Assembly: GCA_015487555.1 (NCBI GenBank)
Contig: WFPK01000108.1
Span: 1 to 34,571, forward strand
Length of the DNA: 34,571 bases
DNA from: Phycisphaerales bacterium
Lineage (GTDB): Bacteria > Planctomycetota > Phycisphaerae > Phycisphaerales > UBA1924
Direction of reading: 5' to 3'
Shown: piece after piece, positions 8,188 through 19,515 of the stretch
Position numbering within the stretch: the first letter of the stretch is position 1
Layout: each line of letters opens with the position of its first letter
The notes under the pieces: model-generated
What the model saw: the letters and a program-made list of their open reading frames with translations, nothing else
Told to the model about the DNA's origin: nothing
Databases searched by the model: none
Program-made: the position numbers and the translations under genes

Positions 8188-11100
8188 CTATTCCTGCATC
8201 GCTTCGAGCATCAGCAGGATGTCGGCCATATCGACCCGCCCGTCGGCATTGAGATCGCCTACAGCACTCTCAGTCCCGAAGGATCGGAGCAACTGCATCA
8301 GATCAAAGAGGTTGACATCCCCGTTCCCATCAAGATCAGGATTGCCCTTCACCGGTGCAGGTCCGCAGCAGCAATCCGCAATCGGGGTCGACAAGATCCG
8401 GACCACATCCGCTCGCGAGAAGTTTCTGATGAATGGATGCGAGTTCTCTTTGAGCTGCTCGCCCTCCTCATTGAGGAACCGATCGAGCTGCTGGACTTCA
8501 ACGAAGACATCGTTGGCTCCGGGCGCTGAATGTGTGCCCATGAACACCGGCTTGGTGGGCCTGGTGACATCAACCACCTGGAGCCCGGAAACCGAGTTGG
8601 CCAAGAGTGCATAGTCATCGACACCCGGAGGTGCCATCTCACTCGCGACATCGACCGATTCGATGCTGCCTCCGAGATTGGTCATCGCGACAACCTGATA
8701 GATATTATCAGGCTCGGTGATATCAAAGATATAGAACCCGGATGCCCCCGCAGCGACATAGAGATAGTCGTGCTCGAACGAAGCAGTGGTTTCGTTCCCG
8801 ATGAGCCAGGCGGTGTAGGTATCAAGATCGACCGCGCCAGGAAGCGGAATCGTTTGCACCAAGGTCGGGGCGTTGACATCGGGGAGCAGGTCAACGACAT
8901 GCACACCCACATCAGGATCGGCCACATATGCCCGCACCGCGAAGTCCTGCCCATTCTGGTAATGGGAATAGACGCGCACATCCTGGGCGTTGATGCCCGA
9001 GAGTGTTGCCTCGATCACCGGATTTCGCTGATCGGCGATGTTCACAACGACCATCCCGTCGGTGCCCGCAGACACGAAGAGATGGATGCCCCAGACCAGC
9101 ACGCGCTGGGCGTTGGGGATGTCAATCGTGGTAATATACCTAGGCTCACGGAGCCCGTTGTACGACAACGCCGGCGGCGTATTGCTCAGGGCATTTGGGC
9201 CCTCCAAACTGTCATACACATGCACACCGACATCCTGATCGACGATGTAGAAATACTTGGAAACACGGGCGACATCAATCGCGTTGATATCGCTCACGAG
9301 TGTCACCGGAGCAGCCATCGGGCTGTTCTCGACATAGAACCCGACCAGCCCGTCCGTGCCCGCTGCGACATAGAGCGCATCGGCGGTGCCTTCAACCACA
9401 TCGGGACGACTCACCATCCCCTGCGGATCCGTCACATCAAGCGTTGTCACGAGCGATGGTGATTCTGGATCGGTACGCCGGTCATAGACCTGGATACCTG
9501 TGGGAGTCGAGAGATAGGCAAAGTCGCGGGCGAGCGAGTAGCTCCCCGTGCCCATGCCAAGCGACGCAGGCGAACGATGGCACTCGGCGCATGTCCGCAC
9601 ATTGCCAGGACCCTGCACCGTGTGAGGCTGGACCGGGTTCATCGCGAGCCCGGAAACCCCCTTGACAGTCTGAGGCATCTGGTAATCAAGAATCTTCGTC
9701 CCATCCGGGGCGGTCACATCAGCGATTGGTTGACACGCGACGAGATACGGCGCAACCCGCCCTTCACTGTTCGGGCCGATGAAGAATGGACGCAGGGTCA
9801 CAAAGACCTTGTTGTTGGTTCTCACGCGCCCGACCTCTTCGTTGCGCGTAACCAAGTTGATCCCTGTGAATCGTTCGTCGCGCTCGAAATGGCACCCGAA
9901 ACAGTTTGGCGTCCATGCCGAATGACATGCGTAGCACTCGAGCCCGCCCACATCCTTGAGGTGGTTATCGTTCATCGCGCACGCCGCCTTGGCGTTGTAG
10001 CTTGGCGATTCTGGATCGACGATATCTTTGACCAGCGGGATGGTGTGCACCACGCCATCGACTTTTCGTTCGAGTTTGGCCTCGCCGCCTTCGAAGTAGG
10101 TATTGCTCAGTTGCAACCCGTCATGATCGATCATGATGGGGAGTTCGCCGGGCATTCCATGGCACATCCGACACTCGGTTTTGGTTGCCTGGTCCATATG
10201 CCCATAGATATTGCCATCGCCCATAATCCCGTTGGGGGTATGGCAATCGATGCAATCGAGCCCTCTTTCGAAGTGGACATCTTTTGGATTGACCGCATCA
10301 ATCGTGTAGTGGTAGTTGCTGTTGAACTTCTCATCGGTTGTGCCGATGTAGTCTGGGCCGCTGGGCAGGCGCGGCGGCATCTGTGATCGCCCGGTGAAGT
10401 TGAGCCCGATCCGCGCACCACGATGATGGCAATGGATACACTGGGCGGTTTCGATCTGCTTGGTGATGACATGGACACGAGGATGCCCTGTCTCGGTGTG
10501 ATCGATGGTCATATCGGCACTGCGCGAGAGCCCATCGTTGTCATAGATCATATGACATGCTGCGCACCCGTCTGCTCGATAGGTGCCCGCAGCATTCTCA
10601 GCACCGCGATACCCCTTCCCACGCGACCACAGGTGACACCGGGCGCAGGCCTGAGCCGGCACCGCAGCGAAGTGGGTTGCGTTGTTGAATGGGTCTCCCG
10701 AAGGGTCATATTCGATCAGGTCTTCGAGGCTTTGCACTGCTCCTCTTTCGTAGGGGACGACGCCGTCGTTATCTTCGACGGCAAAGGTGCCATAGATCGG
10801 GGTCTTTGTTTTGACCACACCATTCTGGTAAAGCCCACCGGCATAGTGACCGGCCGCGGTGGCCATCATGCTCTTGAGAATATTCTCTGCTTTGAACGGA
10901 TGGCACGCGCCGCAGGTGTTTTCAACGACACGCAGGTTCGATGGATTGACGAACTGCTGATAGGGCAGGTCATAGTCCAACGGCGCGACGGTTTTATCCA
11001 TGATGACGGGAAGCGTGGGCAGGACATGGGCGATCTCCTTGATCTCGGAGTTGGGATCGCCGCCATGGCAGAACACGCAGTCGAGATCAAAGCCCATATT

Positions 11101-11415
11101 GACGGTTGCATTCTCGAGATCGCCGTGGCAGACGAGGCACTTTGGAAAGAGTTCGCCGCGTGAGCTATCGCGCATCACCTGCTCGATAAACCGCCCATCT
11201 GCGGTCTCAACAGGAGGCAAGTCACTGAGCTGCGATTTGCCCAACCCATTGTGTATCGAGTCGTCCGGAATACTGACATCGCTCCGGATATCCGTCTTGG
11301 TGGGATGCCCGGCCGGCTTCGCCTCCTGCGGCCCGGCTGCACCGAGCAAAAGCAACACAGCACCTGCCGACGCCGCACAGACGGACATTACGATGGTTGA
11401 TCGCGTGACTTGCAT
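8188..11415 (-). CDS. Secreted 11-heme cytochrome c with LVIVD-like propeller and C-terminal dockerin-like calcium repeats
   Basis: The product is about 1075 residues. The frame opens at 11433, but ATG 11415 has GGAGGAG just upstream and starts an export signal (MQVTRSTIVM, then a run of Ala and Leu ending GAAGPQ). Eleven CXXCH heme sites lie between residues about 93 and 612: CLVCH, CVFCH, CGACH, CARCH, CAACH, CIHCH, CIDCH, CRMCH, CYACH, CFGCH and CAECH. Residues about 630-980 hold repeated blade-like units such as YIVDQDVGVHVYD and LYVAAGASGFYIFDI, matching LVIVD-type beta-propeller repeats. The C-terminus has two EF-hand-like loops, DLDGNGDVNLFDLMQLL and DLNADGRVDMADILLML, as in type I dockerins. 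It is expected outside the cytoplasmic membrane, moving electrons between hemes; redox partner and substrate are unknown. Heme attachment could be done by the ResB-CcsA proteins encoded at 26715-29611. Confidence 0.88.
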   Translation of the reverse strand: MQVTRSTIVMSVCAASAGAVLLLLGAAGPQEAKPAGHPTKTDIRSDVSIPDDSIHNGLGKSQLSDLPPVETADGRFIEQVMRDSSRGELFPKCLVCHGDLENATVNMGFDLDCVFCHGGDPNSEIKEIAHVLPTLPVIMDKTVAPLDYDLPYQQFVNPSNLRVVENTCGACHPFKAENILKSMMATAAGHYAGGLYQNGVVKTKTPIYGTFAVEDNDGVVPYERGAVQSLEDLIEYDPSGDPFNNATHFAAVPAQACARCHLWSRGKGYRGAENAAGTYRADGCAACHMIYDNDGLSRSADMTIDHTETGHPRVHVITKQIETAQCIHCHHRGARIGLNFTGRSQMPPRLPSGPDYIGTTDEKFNSNYHYTIDAVNPKDVHFERGLDCIDCHTPNGIMGDGNIYGHMDQATKTECRMCHGMPGELPIMIDHDGLQLSNTYFEGGEAKLERKVDGVVHTIPLVKDIVDPESPSYNAKAACAMNDNHLKDVGGLECYACHSAWTPNCFGCHFERDERFTGINLVTRNEEVGRVRTNNKVFVTLRPFFIGPNSEGRVAPYLVACQPIADVTAPDGTKILDYQMPQTVKGVSGLAMNPVQPHTVQGPGNVRTCAECHRSPASLGMGTGSYSLARDFAYLSTPTGIQVYDRRTDPESPSLVTTLDVTDPQGMVSRPDVVEGTADALYVAAGTDGLVGFYVENSPMAAPVTLVSDINAIDVARVSKYFYIVDQDVGVHVYDSLEGPNALSNTPPALSYNGLREPRYITTIDIPNAQRVLVWGIHLFVSAGTDGMVVVNIADQRNPVIEATLSGINAQDVRVYSHYQNGQDFAVRAYVADPDVGVHVVDLLPDVNAPTLVQTIPLPGAVDLDTYTAWLIGNETTASFEHDYLYVAAGASGFYIFDITEPDNIYQVVAMTNLGGSIESVDVASEMAPPGVDDYALLANSVSGLQVVDVTRPTKPVFMGTHSAPGANDVFVEVQQLDRFLNEEGEQLKENSHPFIRNFSRADVVRILSTPIADCCCGPAPVKGNPDLDGNGDVNLFDLMQLLRSFGTESAVGDLNADGRVDMADILLMLEAMQE

Positions 11416-11424
11416 GACTCCTCC

Positions 11425-11445
11425 AATTGTCAAAATCAGACAATT
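11425..11445. promoter_or_regulatory. Candidate operator: AATTGTC-N7-GACAATT
   Basis: A perfect 7-bp inverted repeat (11425-11431 and 11439-11445) directly abuts the ribosome site of the cytochrome gene. Its size and symmetry suit a dimeric repressor or a hairpin that limits translation. No particular regulator family is recognised. Confidence 0.35.
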
Positions 11446-11567
11446 TTCTCCTAATTGCCTTTGTCGTACACCGTATTGGAAAACTTTGCTTCAAACAAGG
11501 ATAATTCGCCAGAAAACGGACTTTTTTACTTTGCGCTTGGGTTGTGTTTGCATTGTTCTAAAAATAT

Positions 11568-11595
11568 CGAGACAACCCATTGGAAAGGTGTCTCG
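11568..11595. promoter_or_regulatory. Candidate operator upstream of tyrosine phenol-lyase: CGAGACA-N14-TGTCTCG
   Basis: A perfect 7-bp inverted repeat lies 85 nt before the lyase start, within the stretch where its promoter should be. It does not resemble the TyrR box that controls tpl in enterobacteria. A smaller 6-bp repeat (ACGGGA-TGAT-TCCCGT, 11634-11649) lies 30 nt before the start. Both could be chance in a short spacer. Confidence 0.3.
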
Positions 11596-11673
11596 CCTCC
11601 AAAACGATTGCATACACTTTTATCCTCAATAAAACGGGATGATTCCCGTCAAACCGCAATTTTGAAGGAGTAG

Positions 11674-13083
<1,410 letters not shown>

Positions 13084-13109
13084 GTGGAATTCCATCTGCT
13101 CATCAACCC

Positions 13110-13137
13110 AAAGGCCCCCGCAAATGCGGGGGCCTTT
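13110..13137. terminator. Bidirectional terminator between tyrosine phenol-lyase and chemoreceptor
   Basis: A 12-bp perfect GC-rich stem (13110-13121 with 13126-13137) closes a 4-nt loop. It is flanked by AAA on the left and TTT on the right, so it can act on both strands. It lies 27 nt after the lyase stop and 105 nt beyond the chemoreceptor stop. The U-tracts are short. Confidence 0.8.
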
Positions 13138-13242
13138 GTTGGAATGGATTATTGGAATGGTTTGAATCATCCCCAAAGCCAAGTTCTCGGGCCGAAGGTC
13201 TATCAGGTCAGCTCATCAGGGCCCACCTTGCCAGGCGCCTTA

Positions 13243-15222
13243 TCAGTCCACCTTGAATCGCTGAACCATTGCCTGGAGTTCCTCCGCGTTGGCCGAGAGG
13301 TTGGTCGCAGCCGATGCCGCTTCACGGACGCCATCGGATGAGCGTTGAATCAATCCGCTGATCTGCTCGATATTCTCACTTAGTGAACTACACGCCAAAG
13401 CCTGTTCTTCGGTCGCTGCAGCGATTCCTGAGATTTCCATCGTCACTGCTTCGTTGGCCTGGACAATGGACTCGAGCGAGTCGCCCGCCTTTTTGGCATA
13501 GGTCACGCCTTGGGTCATCTCAGATTGACAGCTATTGATCGACTGCACCGCGGTCTGCGTCTCGGTTTGAATCAGACTTACGGAATCAGAAACCTCAGCG
13601 GTCGCTTCTGTTGTGCGCTCGGCGAGTTTGCGGACTTCGTCGGCGACCACTGCGAACCCTCGACCGTGCTCACCCGCTCTGGCTGCTTCAATCGCTGCAT
13701 TGAGGGCCAGGAGGTTGGTCTGATCGGCAATGTCGTTGATGGTTTCGATGATCTGACCGATCTGCTCGCTTTTCTCACCGAGTTCGCTGACATTCTGGGC
13801 CGACGCATTGACCAGTGTTTCGACACTCTGGATTCCTGAGATGGTGTGCCCAACCACTTCGCCTCCATCGTGGGCTTGTCGTCCTGAATCGCTGGCGAGT
13901 GTCTCGGCGTGCGCGCTCTTGCCTGCGACTTCACTGATCGAAGCGTTCATCTCCTCGATCGCCGCAGAGACCTGATTGAGGTGGTCCGACTGCTCGGACA
14001 TGCCCGCTGCGATCTCCTCGGCATTGGCGGAGACCTCGGTCGCTGCTGAGGCAACCTCGAGTGATGACCTGGTGATATTGCCGATCAGGTCGGAGAGGGC
14101 TTTGGTCATGGTATTGAGCGAAACCGACATCGCCCCGATCTCATCGTTTCGCCCTTTGGGAAGCTCGACGGTCAGATCGCCTTGAGCGATTGTGCACAGC
14201 GCATCAACCGTTGCATGGAGCGGCTTGATAATCATGTGACTCATAATCAGCCATCCAAAGAAGATGGTCAATCCGAGCACCGATATGCTGACAATCCCAA
14301 CGGTGAGCATTGTCGAGCGAGCTTGGGCCTTGCTTGAGTGGGCGCTCGACAAGATGATCTCGGTCATCTTGTCTTCGACCTCTTTGAGCTTGTTGATCCG
14401 GTTGGTCGCTGCAGCAATCCACGATGCTGGGTCAACCCCAAACCCACCGGTTTCTGCATGCTCCGCAGCAATCTTGCGGAACTCTTCGACCTTCTTAAAC
14501 GCTGGGTCGGACAAGGCGTTTTCATACGCTTCCCATGCCTCTTGTGAACAGTTTGATCCGAAGGCGTCGATGTAGTTTTCCTGCGCGCTCTGCAGTGCAC
14601 TCAGCATCGCAGCTTTTCCTGGTGCAAATGAATCTTCTGAGAATGCACCTGCAAGAACTGCCCGCTCAATCCCCGCCCGTTCCTTTGCTTTGAGGAAGTT
14701 GGTGTATGCTGCGAGCTCATGCGAAAGAAATGGGTCGCTGCTCTCGTGTGCGATCGTCCCGATCAGCTTGAGAAACTTCGCATTCATTGATGTGTAGTAC
14801 TCGATCCCCTCAGCGGTCGGGATGCTCAATGATGAAACCTGCTGCCTCATGGATTGGAGTTTGTCAAGCATCTGAAGCGCATCACTGAGTTTCATGCTCA
14901 GCGTCTTGGTCAGATGCTTCTCTGGAATATTCTCGATATCGTGATTGAGCTTGGCAATCTTCTCATCGGTATATGCGTGTTGTGTGCGTAGCTCTGGGCC
15001 CATCTTCTTGCCGCTGCTCCCGAGGAATACCGCGGTGAACCCGCGTTCTTTCTGGGTCTCGTGGAGCACAAGGCTCATATCCGCAGCCAGTTGGGCAAGC
15101 TCCTCGATGGTCGTATTCTCTTCGAGCTGGCGCTGTGCCTTTGTGAATGTTGTGAATGCGAATACCCCGAACGCAAGCGTGGGGATCATCAGGAGGATAA
15201 TGAGTTTGATTCGGATGGACAT
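13243..15222 (-). CDS. Methyl-accepting chemotaxis protein with NIT-like sensor domain
   Basis: This 659-residue membrane chemoreceptor passes a ligand signal to the CheA/CheW array. A first span at about residues 8-28 ([17 protein letters not shown]) is followed by a helical periplasmic domain of about 260 residues. Its early [18 protein letters not shown] matches the start of the NIT (nitrate/nitrite-sensing-type) domain. A second span lies near 295-325, then a HAMP segment ([20 protein letters not shown]), and the signalling hairpin whose tip [19 protein letters not shown] is near residue 510. The frame is open 441 nt further upstream, but ATG 15222 has AAGGA at good spacing and begins the first span. 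No CheB/CheR-tethering pentapeptide is seen at the end (VQRFKVD). The gene lies between two amino-acid lyase genes, which suggests sensing of a related compound or electron acceptor; the ligand is not known. Confidence 0.9.
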   Translation of the reverse strand: MSIRIKLIILLMIPTLAFGVFAFTTFTKAQRQLEENTTIEELAQLAADMSLVLHETQKERGFTAVFLGSSGKKMGPELRTQHAYTDEKIAKLNHDIENIPEKHLTKTLSMKLSDALQMLDKLQSMRQQVSSLSIPTAEGIEYYTSMNAKFLKLIGTIAHESSDPFLSHELAAYTNFLKAKERAGIERAVLAGAFSEDSFAPGKAAMLSALQSAQENYIDAFGSNCSQEAWEAYENALSDPAFKKVEEFRKIAAEHAETGGFGVDPASWIAAATNRINKLKEVEDKMTEIILSSAHSSKAQARSTMLTVGIVSISVLGLTIFFGWLIMSHMIIKPLHATVDALCTIAQGDLTVELPKGRNDEIGAMSVSLNTMTKALSDLIGNITRSSLEVASAATEVSANAEEIAAGMSEQSDHLNQVSAAIEEMNASISEVAGKSAHAETLASDSGRQAHDGGEVVGHTISGIQSVETLVNASAQNVSELGEKSEQIGQIIETINDIADQTNLLALNAAIEAARAGEHGRGFAVVADEVRKLAERTTEATAEVSDSVSLIQTETQTAVQSINSCQSEMTQGVTYAKKAGDSLESIVQANEAVTMEISGIAAATEEQALACSSLSENIEQISGLIQRSSDGVREAASAATNLSANAEELQAMVQRFKVD

Positions 15223-15577
15223 GAGGAGTTCCTTTTGTAGTAGACGAGTTGAGTTCTGTGACTGCCTGAAGCAACTGAAATATGGATCGGTACTCAGATG
15301 CGAATAGTCCAGCAGAAAACAGCACAAACTTATGGCTTTTTGGAAAATTCCAGAGCTGCCTGTAACTTCAATCACAGTCGCGATCACATTGCAAAAAGTC
15401 CAAAATAGGAATCCTCCCCCACCTCGATCATGAAGAATATCGCGGAGCATGCCGTCGCTGTTCCCCATACACGCCTCGTCAGATTTGCGTCTGAGACGGC
15501 TCGCCTTCCTGTCCAGATAGGCTCCGAACAATGGGTGGTTTTCAAGGAAGATTTGATCTGGCGACCTATACTCGGTT
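15223..15577. other. Divergent intergenic region, chemoreceptor / tryptophanase
   Basis: These 355 bases separate two divergent genes. The minus-strand frame stays open here because of chance stop absence, not coding; the translation is unlike any chemoreceptor. Visible elements are AAGGA before the chemoreceptor start, an imperfect palindrome TGGAA-AA-TTCCA at 15341-15352, and a TATACT hexamer at 15567-15572 just before the tryptophanase start. No convincing -35/-10 pair for the chemoreceptor was found. Confidence 0.5.
15567..15572 (+). promoter_or_regulatory. Possible -10 element of a leaderless tryptophanase transcript
   Basis: TATACT ends 5 nt before the ATG at 15578, which would put the transcription start at or next to the start codon. 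There is no Shine-Dalgarno site, which agrees with a leaderless message. No good -35 hexamer lies 16-19 nt upstream, so this rests on the -10 alone. Confidence 0.3.
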
Positions 15578-16957
15578 ATGAAAACCATTATCGAACCTTT
15601 CCGTATCAAATCTGTCGAGCCGATCCGAATGACCACACGCGAACAACGCGTGGATTGTCTCAAAGCGGCCCACTACAACCTCTTTGCGATCCCCTCGCAG
15701 GATGTCATGATCGACCTATTGACCGATTCGGGCACCGGGGCGATGAGCTCGGAGCAATGGGCCGGGGTGATGCGAGGCGATGAGTCGTATGCGGGCGCGC
15801 CGAGCTGGTTCCGGTTTCGAGATGTCATGGTGGACATCACCGGGATCGAGCACATCCTCCCCACACACCAAGGGCGCGCAAGCGAACGGCTCCTCGTCGA
15901 GGTCATGATCGGATCGGCAGGCGATGGGAAAGGCAAGCTTGTCCCCAACAATGCCCATTTTGACACGACGCGGGCCAACATCGAGCACAGCGGATGCGCC
16001 ACGATTGACCTGCTCACCGCTGACGGGCAAAACCCCGCAACGGATTCGCCTTTCAAGGGCAACATGGACCTCGATGCGCTCGAGAAACTGCTCAGTGAGC
16101 GGGGCGATGATGTGCCGTTTGTCATGGTGACGGTGACTTGCAACAGCATCGGTGGTCAGCCTGTATCACTCGAGAACCTCCGCGGGGTGCGTGCGCTGTG
16201 CGACCGGTTCGACAAGCTGTTCTTTTTGGATGCGTGCCGGTTTGCAGAGAATGCCTGGTTCATCAAGCAGCGTGAGCCCGGGCAAGGCGATCGCCCGGTC
16301 GAGGATATTGCACGCGAGATGTTTGATCTCTGCGATGGTGCCACGATCAGCTCGAAGAAGGACGGGATGGTCAATATCGGAGGAGTGCTGTTGTTCCGTG
16401 ACCGCAAGCTCTTCGATAAGACGAGCAACCTGCTGATCCTCACCGAAGGGTACATGACCTATGGCGGGTTGGCGGGGCGCGATCTTGAAGCGATGGCTGT
16501 GGGATTTCGTGAGGTGCTTCGGGAGGATTATCTGCGGTATCGAATTCGCTCGACGGAATACCTCGGCGAGAAGCTCCTCGAAGCCGGGATCGGGATTGTT
16601 CGCCCGGCTGGTGGTCACGCGATCTATATTGATGCTGCCGCGTTTTGTCCGCATATTCCCAAAGAACAGTTCCCCGGACAAGCATTGGCCTGTGCCCTCT
16701 ATGAAGCGGGCGGGATTCGGAGTTGCGAGATCGGGTCGGTGATGATGGGCGAGCATGCGCACATGGAACTGGTGCGTCTGGCGATTCCTCGGCGAACTTA
16801 TACCCAGTCGCATATCGACTATGTGATCGAGATCATCATGGAGGTGAAGGAGCAGGCGAGCTCGCTTGTGGGGTACCGAATCACCGAAGAACCCGCAGCC
16901 CTTCGCCACTTTACCGCCAAGTTTGAGCCGATCGACTCTGCGGTTCTGACGCCATAA
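15578..16957 (+). CDS. tnaA: Tryptophanase (tryptophan indole-lyase)
   Basis: This PLP enzyme splits L-tryptophan into indole, pyruvate and ammonia. The 459 residues cover the whole family length. The PLP lysine is K261 in [14 protein letters not shown]. At the two specificity sites it differs from the lyase at 11680: D129 in HFDTTR matches the Asp of E. coli tryptophanase (D137) that contacts the indole NH, and I385 in IRSCEIGS replaces the phenol-binding Arg. [29 protein letters not shown] and [18 protein letters not shown] are conserved family blocks. The start fits homologues, which begin close to EPFRIKSVE. There is no ribosome site but a TATACT hexamer sits 5 nt upstream. No TnaC-like leader peptide or TnaB permease gene is next to it, unlike in E. 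coli. Confidence 0.9.
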   Translation: MKTIIEPFRIKSVEPIRMTTREQRVDCLKAAHYNLFAIPSQDVMIDLLTDSGTGAMSSEQWAGVMRGDESYAGAPSWFRFRDVMVDITGIEHILPTHQGRASERLLVEVMIGSAGDGKGKLVPNNAHFDTTRANIEHSGCATIDLLTADGQNPATDSPFKGNMDLDALEKLLSERGDDVPFVMVTVTCNSIGGQPVSLENLRGVRALCDRFDKLFFLDACRFAENAWFIKQREPGQGDRPVEDIAREMFDLCDGATISSKKDGMVNIGGVLLFRDRKLFDKTSNLLILTEGYMTYGGLAGRDLEAMAVGFREVLREDYLRYRIRSTEYLGEKLLEAGIGIVRPAGGHAIYIDAAAFCPHIPKEQFPGQALACALYEAGGIRSCEIGSVMMGEHAHMELVRLAIPRRTYTQSHIDYVIEIIMEVKEQASSLVGYRITEEPAALRHFTAKFEPIDSAVLTP

Positions 16958-17151
16958 TCCTTTTATTTTCGCGTTTTTTGGTGCTGTTTGCCCTTGTTTA
17001 CGGGGGGTGCTGGTGATTCGTCGCGTTTTTTTCTTCCCTTGGTCGCCGAATTATGGATAATGGAGTTGTTCTCGATCGGGTACCGTTTTGACGCGGAAAC
17101 GACGAAGTAGAGTCAACGACGGTACGCTGATCGCATCGAAAGGAATCGATC

Positions 17152-17622
17152 ATGCACAGCGTATCTCAACTCCTCGCCAACAAGAAACACTGGAACGAAG
17201 GCGACTTTGGCACACAACGCATCGAACGCGTCCATGCGATCGGGCAGGCGGCGAGTGTGCTCGAAGCTGCCCGGCTCATGAACGAGCATCGCATCGGGTC
17301 ACTGGTCGTCACCGATCCCTTCGGCGAGCTCGTCGGGATCATCAGCGAGCGAGACATCCTCACCCGCGTCGTCACCGCCCAGCGCGACCCGACGACCACG
17401 CAGGTCGGCGATGTCATGACGCGAAATGTGATCTCGTGCTGTCCCGAGACTTCGCTCAGTGATGTCCGCCGAATCATGACCCTTCAGCACATCCGGCATC
17501 TCCCGGTGGTCGACGATGGCTCGCTCGTGGGGATGATCTCGATTGGTGATCTCAATGCGGCGATGAACGCCGAGCTGAGCATCGAGGTCAAGGCGATGCG
17601 GCAATACATCACCAACTGCTAA
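17152..17622 (+). CDS. CBS-domain pair protein
   Basis: This 156-residue protein consists of two CBS domains, about 20-80 and 88-148. The paired segments are ASVLEAARLMNEHRIGSLVV then ELVGIISERDIL, and TSLSDVRRIMTLQHIRHLPV then SLVGMISIGDL. CBS pairs usually bind adenine nucleotides and act as regulatory modules; a stand-alone pair with no attached enzyme or channel has no assigned target here. AAAGGA lies about 7 nt before the ATG. The upstream 194 bases hold two T-runs after tnaA but no clear hairpin. Its end is only 21 nt from the end of the convergent helicase gene. Confidence 0.88.
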   Translation: MHSVSQLLANKKHWNEGDFGTQRIERVHAIGQAASVLEAARLMNEHRIGSLVVTDPFGELVGIISERDILTRVVTAQRDPTTTQVGDVMTRNVISCCPETSLSDVRRIMTLQHIRHLPVVDDGSLVGMISIGDLNAAMNAELSIEVKAMRQYITNC

Positions 17623-17643
17623 AACGACCGCGTGTCGTGCACT

Positions 17644-19275
17644 CTACCGTGCAGCAGCTGTGGTTTTTCGTACGCCTGCGCCGGGCTTGTTGCGGGGGTA
17701 CCCGTTGCCCTTTTTGGGCTTGGGTGTTCTGGCGGAGAAACTTGCCCCTGCCTTGGCAGGTTTTCCAGCTGAAGCTTTGACCTTGCCTTTGGATTTGACC
17801 TTGATTTTGGGCTTGGTCTTTTTGGTGCGCACGCCGGTGCCTGCGTACCCCGAAGCATCGTTTCGACTCGCTGATCGTGCGTCGATATTGGTATCGGCGA
17901 AGTCGCGATCGGTTCGGCCGCCGTCGTTTGGCTTGCGGTACTTGCCTCCGGAACGCGATTTGGTGCGTGGGCCCGATTGGGACTCATCAGCACGCGAACC
18001 GTACCCGTTGCTGTTGCGAGCAGCGAAGGATTTTCGCCCGCTGGTCCGAGGCTTGCGGCTGCCTTGATATCCGCCGCCCGATCGCGATTTGCGGACTGAG
18101 CGTGATGGTGGCGGCGCATCGAAGGTCAGGTCATCATGATCAAGGGCGACCTCGATCTGGATATTGGATCGGCGTTCGACCTGGCGGTAGAGCCCGATCT
18201 CATCGAACCCACAGAATGAGATCGCCACGCCCTGGGCCCCCGCGCGGGCAGTGCGTCCGATGCGGTGGACATAGGTTTCTGGATCGAGGGGCATGTCGTA
18301 GTTGATGATGTGGGTGATCTGATCGACATCAATCCCGCGCGATGCGATGTCGGTAGCGATGAGGATTTTGGTCGAGCCGGATTTGAATCGGCGCATCGCC
18401 CGGGTGCGTGCGTTCTGGGTTTTGTCGCCATGGATTGCCTCGGCGTCGATGTTGGCCCGGCGTAAAACCTTGACGAGCTTATCACATCCGTATTTGGTCT
18501 TTGAGAAGACCAACGCCCGGCCGACCTCTGGGTCACCAAGCATCCGTTCGAGGAGCACCGGCTTGTGCTCGCGCTCGACCATGTAGATTCGTTGGTCGAT
18601 GGCTTCGACTGTGGTTGATTCCTTCGCGGTCTCGATGCTCACCGGGTTGGTGAGGATCGAATCGGAAAGCCTGCGAATCTCACGCGAGACGGTCGCTGAG
18701 AAGAACAGCGTCTGGCGGTCTTCGCGGGTCATCGCGACGATCTTGCGGATGTCGTTGATGAACCCCATGTCGAGCATGCGGTCGGCTTCGTCGAGCACCA
18801 GGGTTTCAATCTCGGAGAGATCAATGTGCCCTTGGTTGATCAGATCGAGCAGACGACCCGGCGTGGCAACGAGGACATCAATACCCTCACGAAGCGAACG
18901 AACCTGCTTGCCCTGCGAGACGCCGCCGAAGACGACAGCGTGGCGGAGTCTGAGATGCTTGCCATAGCTTACAAAGCTGTCGAAGATTTGCATCGCCAGC
19001 TCGCGTGTTGGGCACAGCACCAATGCGCGAGGTGAACGGGCACGGTGCCCGCCTCGTTTCTTGCCTGTCGAGTTGCTCGGATCGCTCAGGCGATGCAAGA
19101 TGGGCAGTGCAAAGGCACAGGTCTTGCCCGTGCCGGTCTGGGCGCATCCGAGGATATCGCGCCCTTCGAGCGCGACGGGGATGGATTGGGCTTGGATAGG
19201 CGATGGGATCGAGTAGCCTTTGTCGGCGACCGCGCGAACGATGGGCTCTGCGAGCCTCAGTTCTGTAAACTTCAT
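17644..19275 (-). CDS. DEAD-box ATP-dependent RNA helicase, RhlE-like
   Basis: This RNA-dependent ATPase unwinds short RNA duplexes, typically in ribosome assembly, RNA decay or cold adaptation. All core motifs are intact: Q motif in [14 protein letters not shown], motif I AQTGTGKT (residues 45-52), Ia PTRELAMQI, Ib TPGRLLD, II DEAD in [49 protein letters not shown] and [12 protein letters not shown]. After about residue 385 a low-complexity tail of some 160 residues follows, rich in Arg, Lys, Ser and Gly, like the RNA-binding tails of RhlE proteins. The frame extends to 19323, but ATG 19275 begins [16 protein letters not shown], the standard start of this family. No strong Shine-Dalgarno site is seen. 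Confidence 0.92.
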   Translation of the reverse strand: MKFTELRLAEPIVRAVADKGYSIPSPIQAQSIPVALEGRDILGCAQTGTGKTCAFALPILHRLSDPSNSTGKKRGGHRARSPRALVLCPTRELAMQIFDSFVSYGKHLRLRHAVVFGGVSQGKQVRSLREGIDVLVATPGRLLDLINQGHIDLSEIETLVLDEADRMLDMGFINDIRKIVAMTREDRQTLFFSATVSREIRRLSDSILTNPVSIETAKESTTVEAIDQRIYMVEREHKPVLLERMLGDPEVGRALVFSKTKYGCDKLVKVLRRANIDAEAIHGDKTQNARTRAMRRFKSGSTKILIATDIASRGIDVDQITHIINYDMPLDPETYVHRIGRTARAGAQGVAISFCGFDEIGLYRQVERRSNIQIEVALDHDDLTFDAPPPSRSVRKSRSGGGYQGSRKPRTSGRKSFAARNSNGYGSRADESQSGPRTKSRSGGKYRKPNDGGRTDRDFADTNIDARSASRNDASGYAGTGVRTKKTKPKIKVKSKGKVKASAGKPAKAGASFSARTPKPKKGNGYPRNKPGAGVRKTTAAAR

Positions 19276-19442
19276 AGAGTATTCTTCTTGGTTTGTGGAA
19301 TCCGGTTCCGGTGAGTCAGGCATCGGGGGCCTGTGAAAACCGGAACATCACGAAACGCATATCGCGTGATCGTGGGGACGCCGGCATGAGTTGATCGCCT
19401 TGTGATCCCGATAGGCCACATCGCGGAGCCAAGAATAGGGGA

Positions 19443-19472
19443 TCAGGGGCACAATATCCAGCCTGCCCCTGA
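19443..19472 (-). terminator. Possible terminator hairpin after the nitronate-monooxygenase-like gene
   Basis: A 9-bp perfect inverted repeat (TCAGGGGCA with TGCCCCTGA) around a 12-nt loop begins about 44 nt after the stop of the upstream gene on the minus strand. There is no T-run after it, so it may be factor-dependent or only an mRNA-end stabiliser. Confidence 0.35.
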
Positions 19473-19515
19473 GAAAGCCCAAAATACTCGCTGCAAACCC
19501 CTGGCAGGCATTGCT

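Noticed and set aside
8530-9462. A 310-codon plus-strand frame, with others at 9577-10386 and 10423-11163
   Set aside because: All lie opposite the multiheme cytochrome gene. The heme motifs and dockerin loops make the minus strand the coding one.
15223-15663. A 147-codon N-terminal extension of the chemoreceptor
   Set aside because: A ribosome site and a membrane span start at 15222. The extension has no similarity to receptor N-termini and overlaps the start of tryptophanase on the other strand.
17623-17643. A terminator between the CBS and helicase genes
   Set aside because: Only a 5-bp TGCAC/GTGCA hairpin is present, without a T-run.
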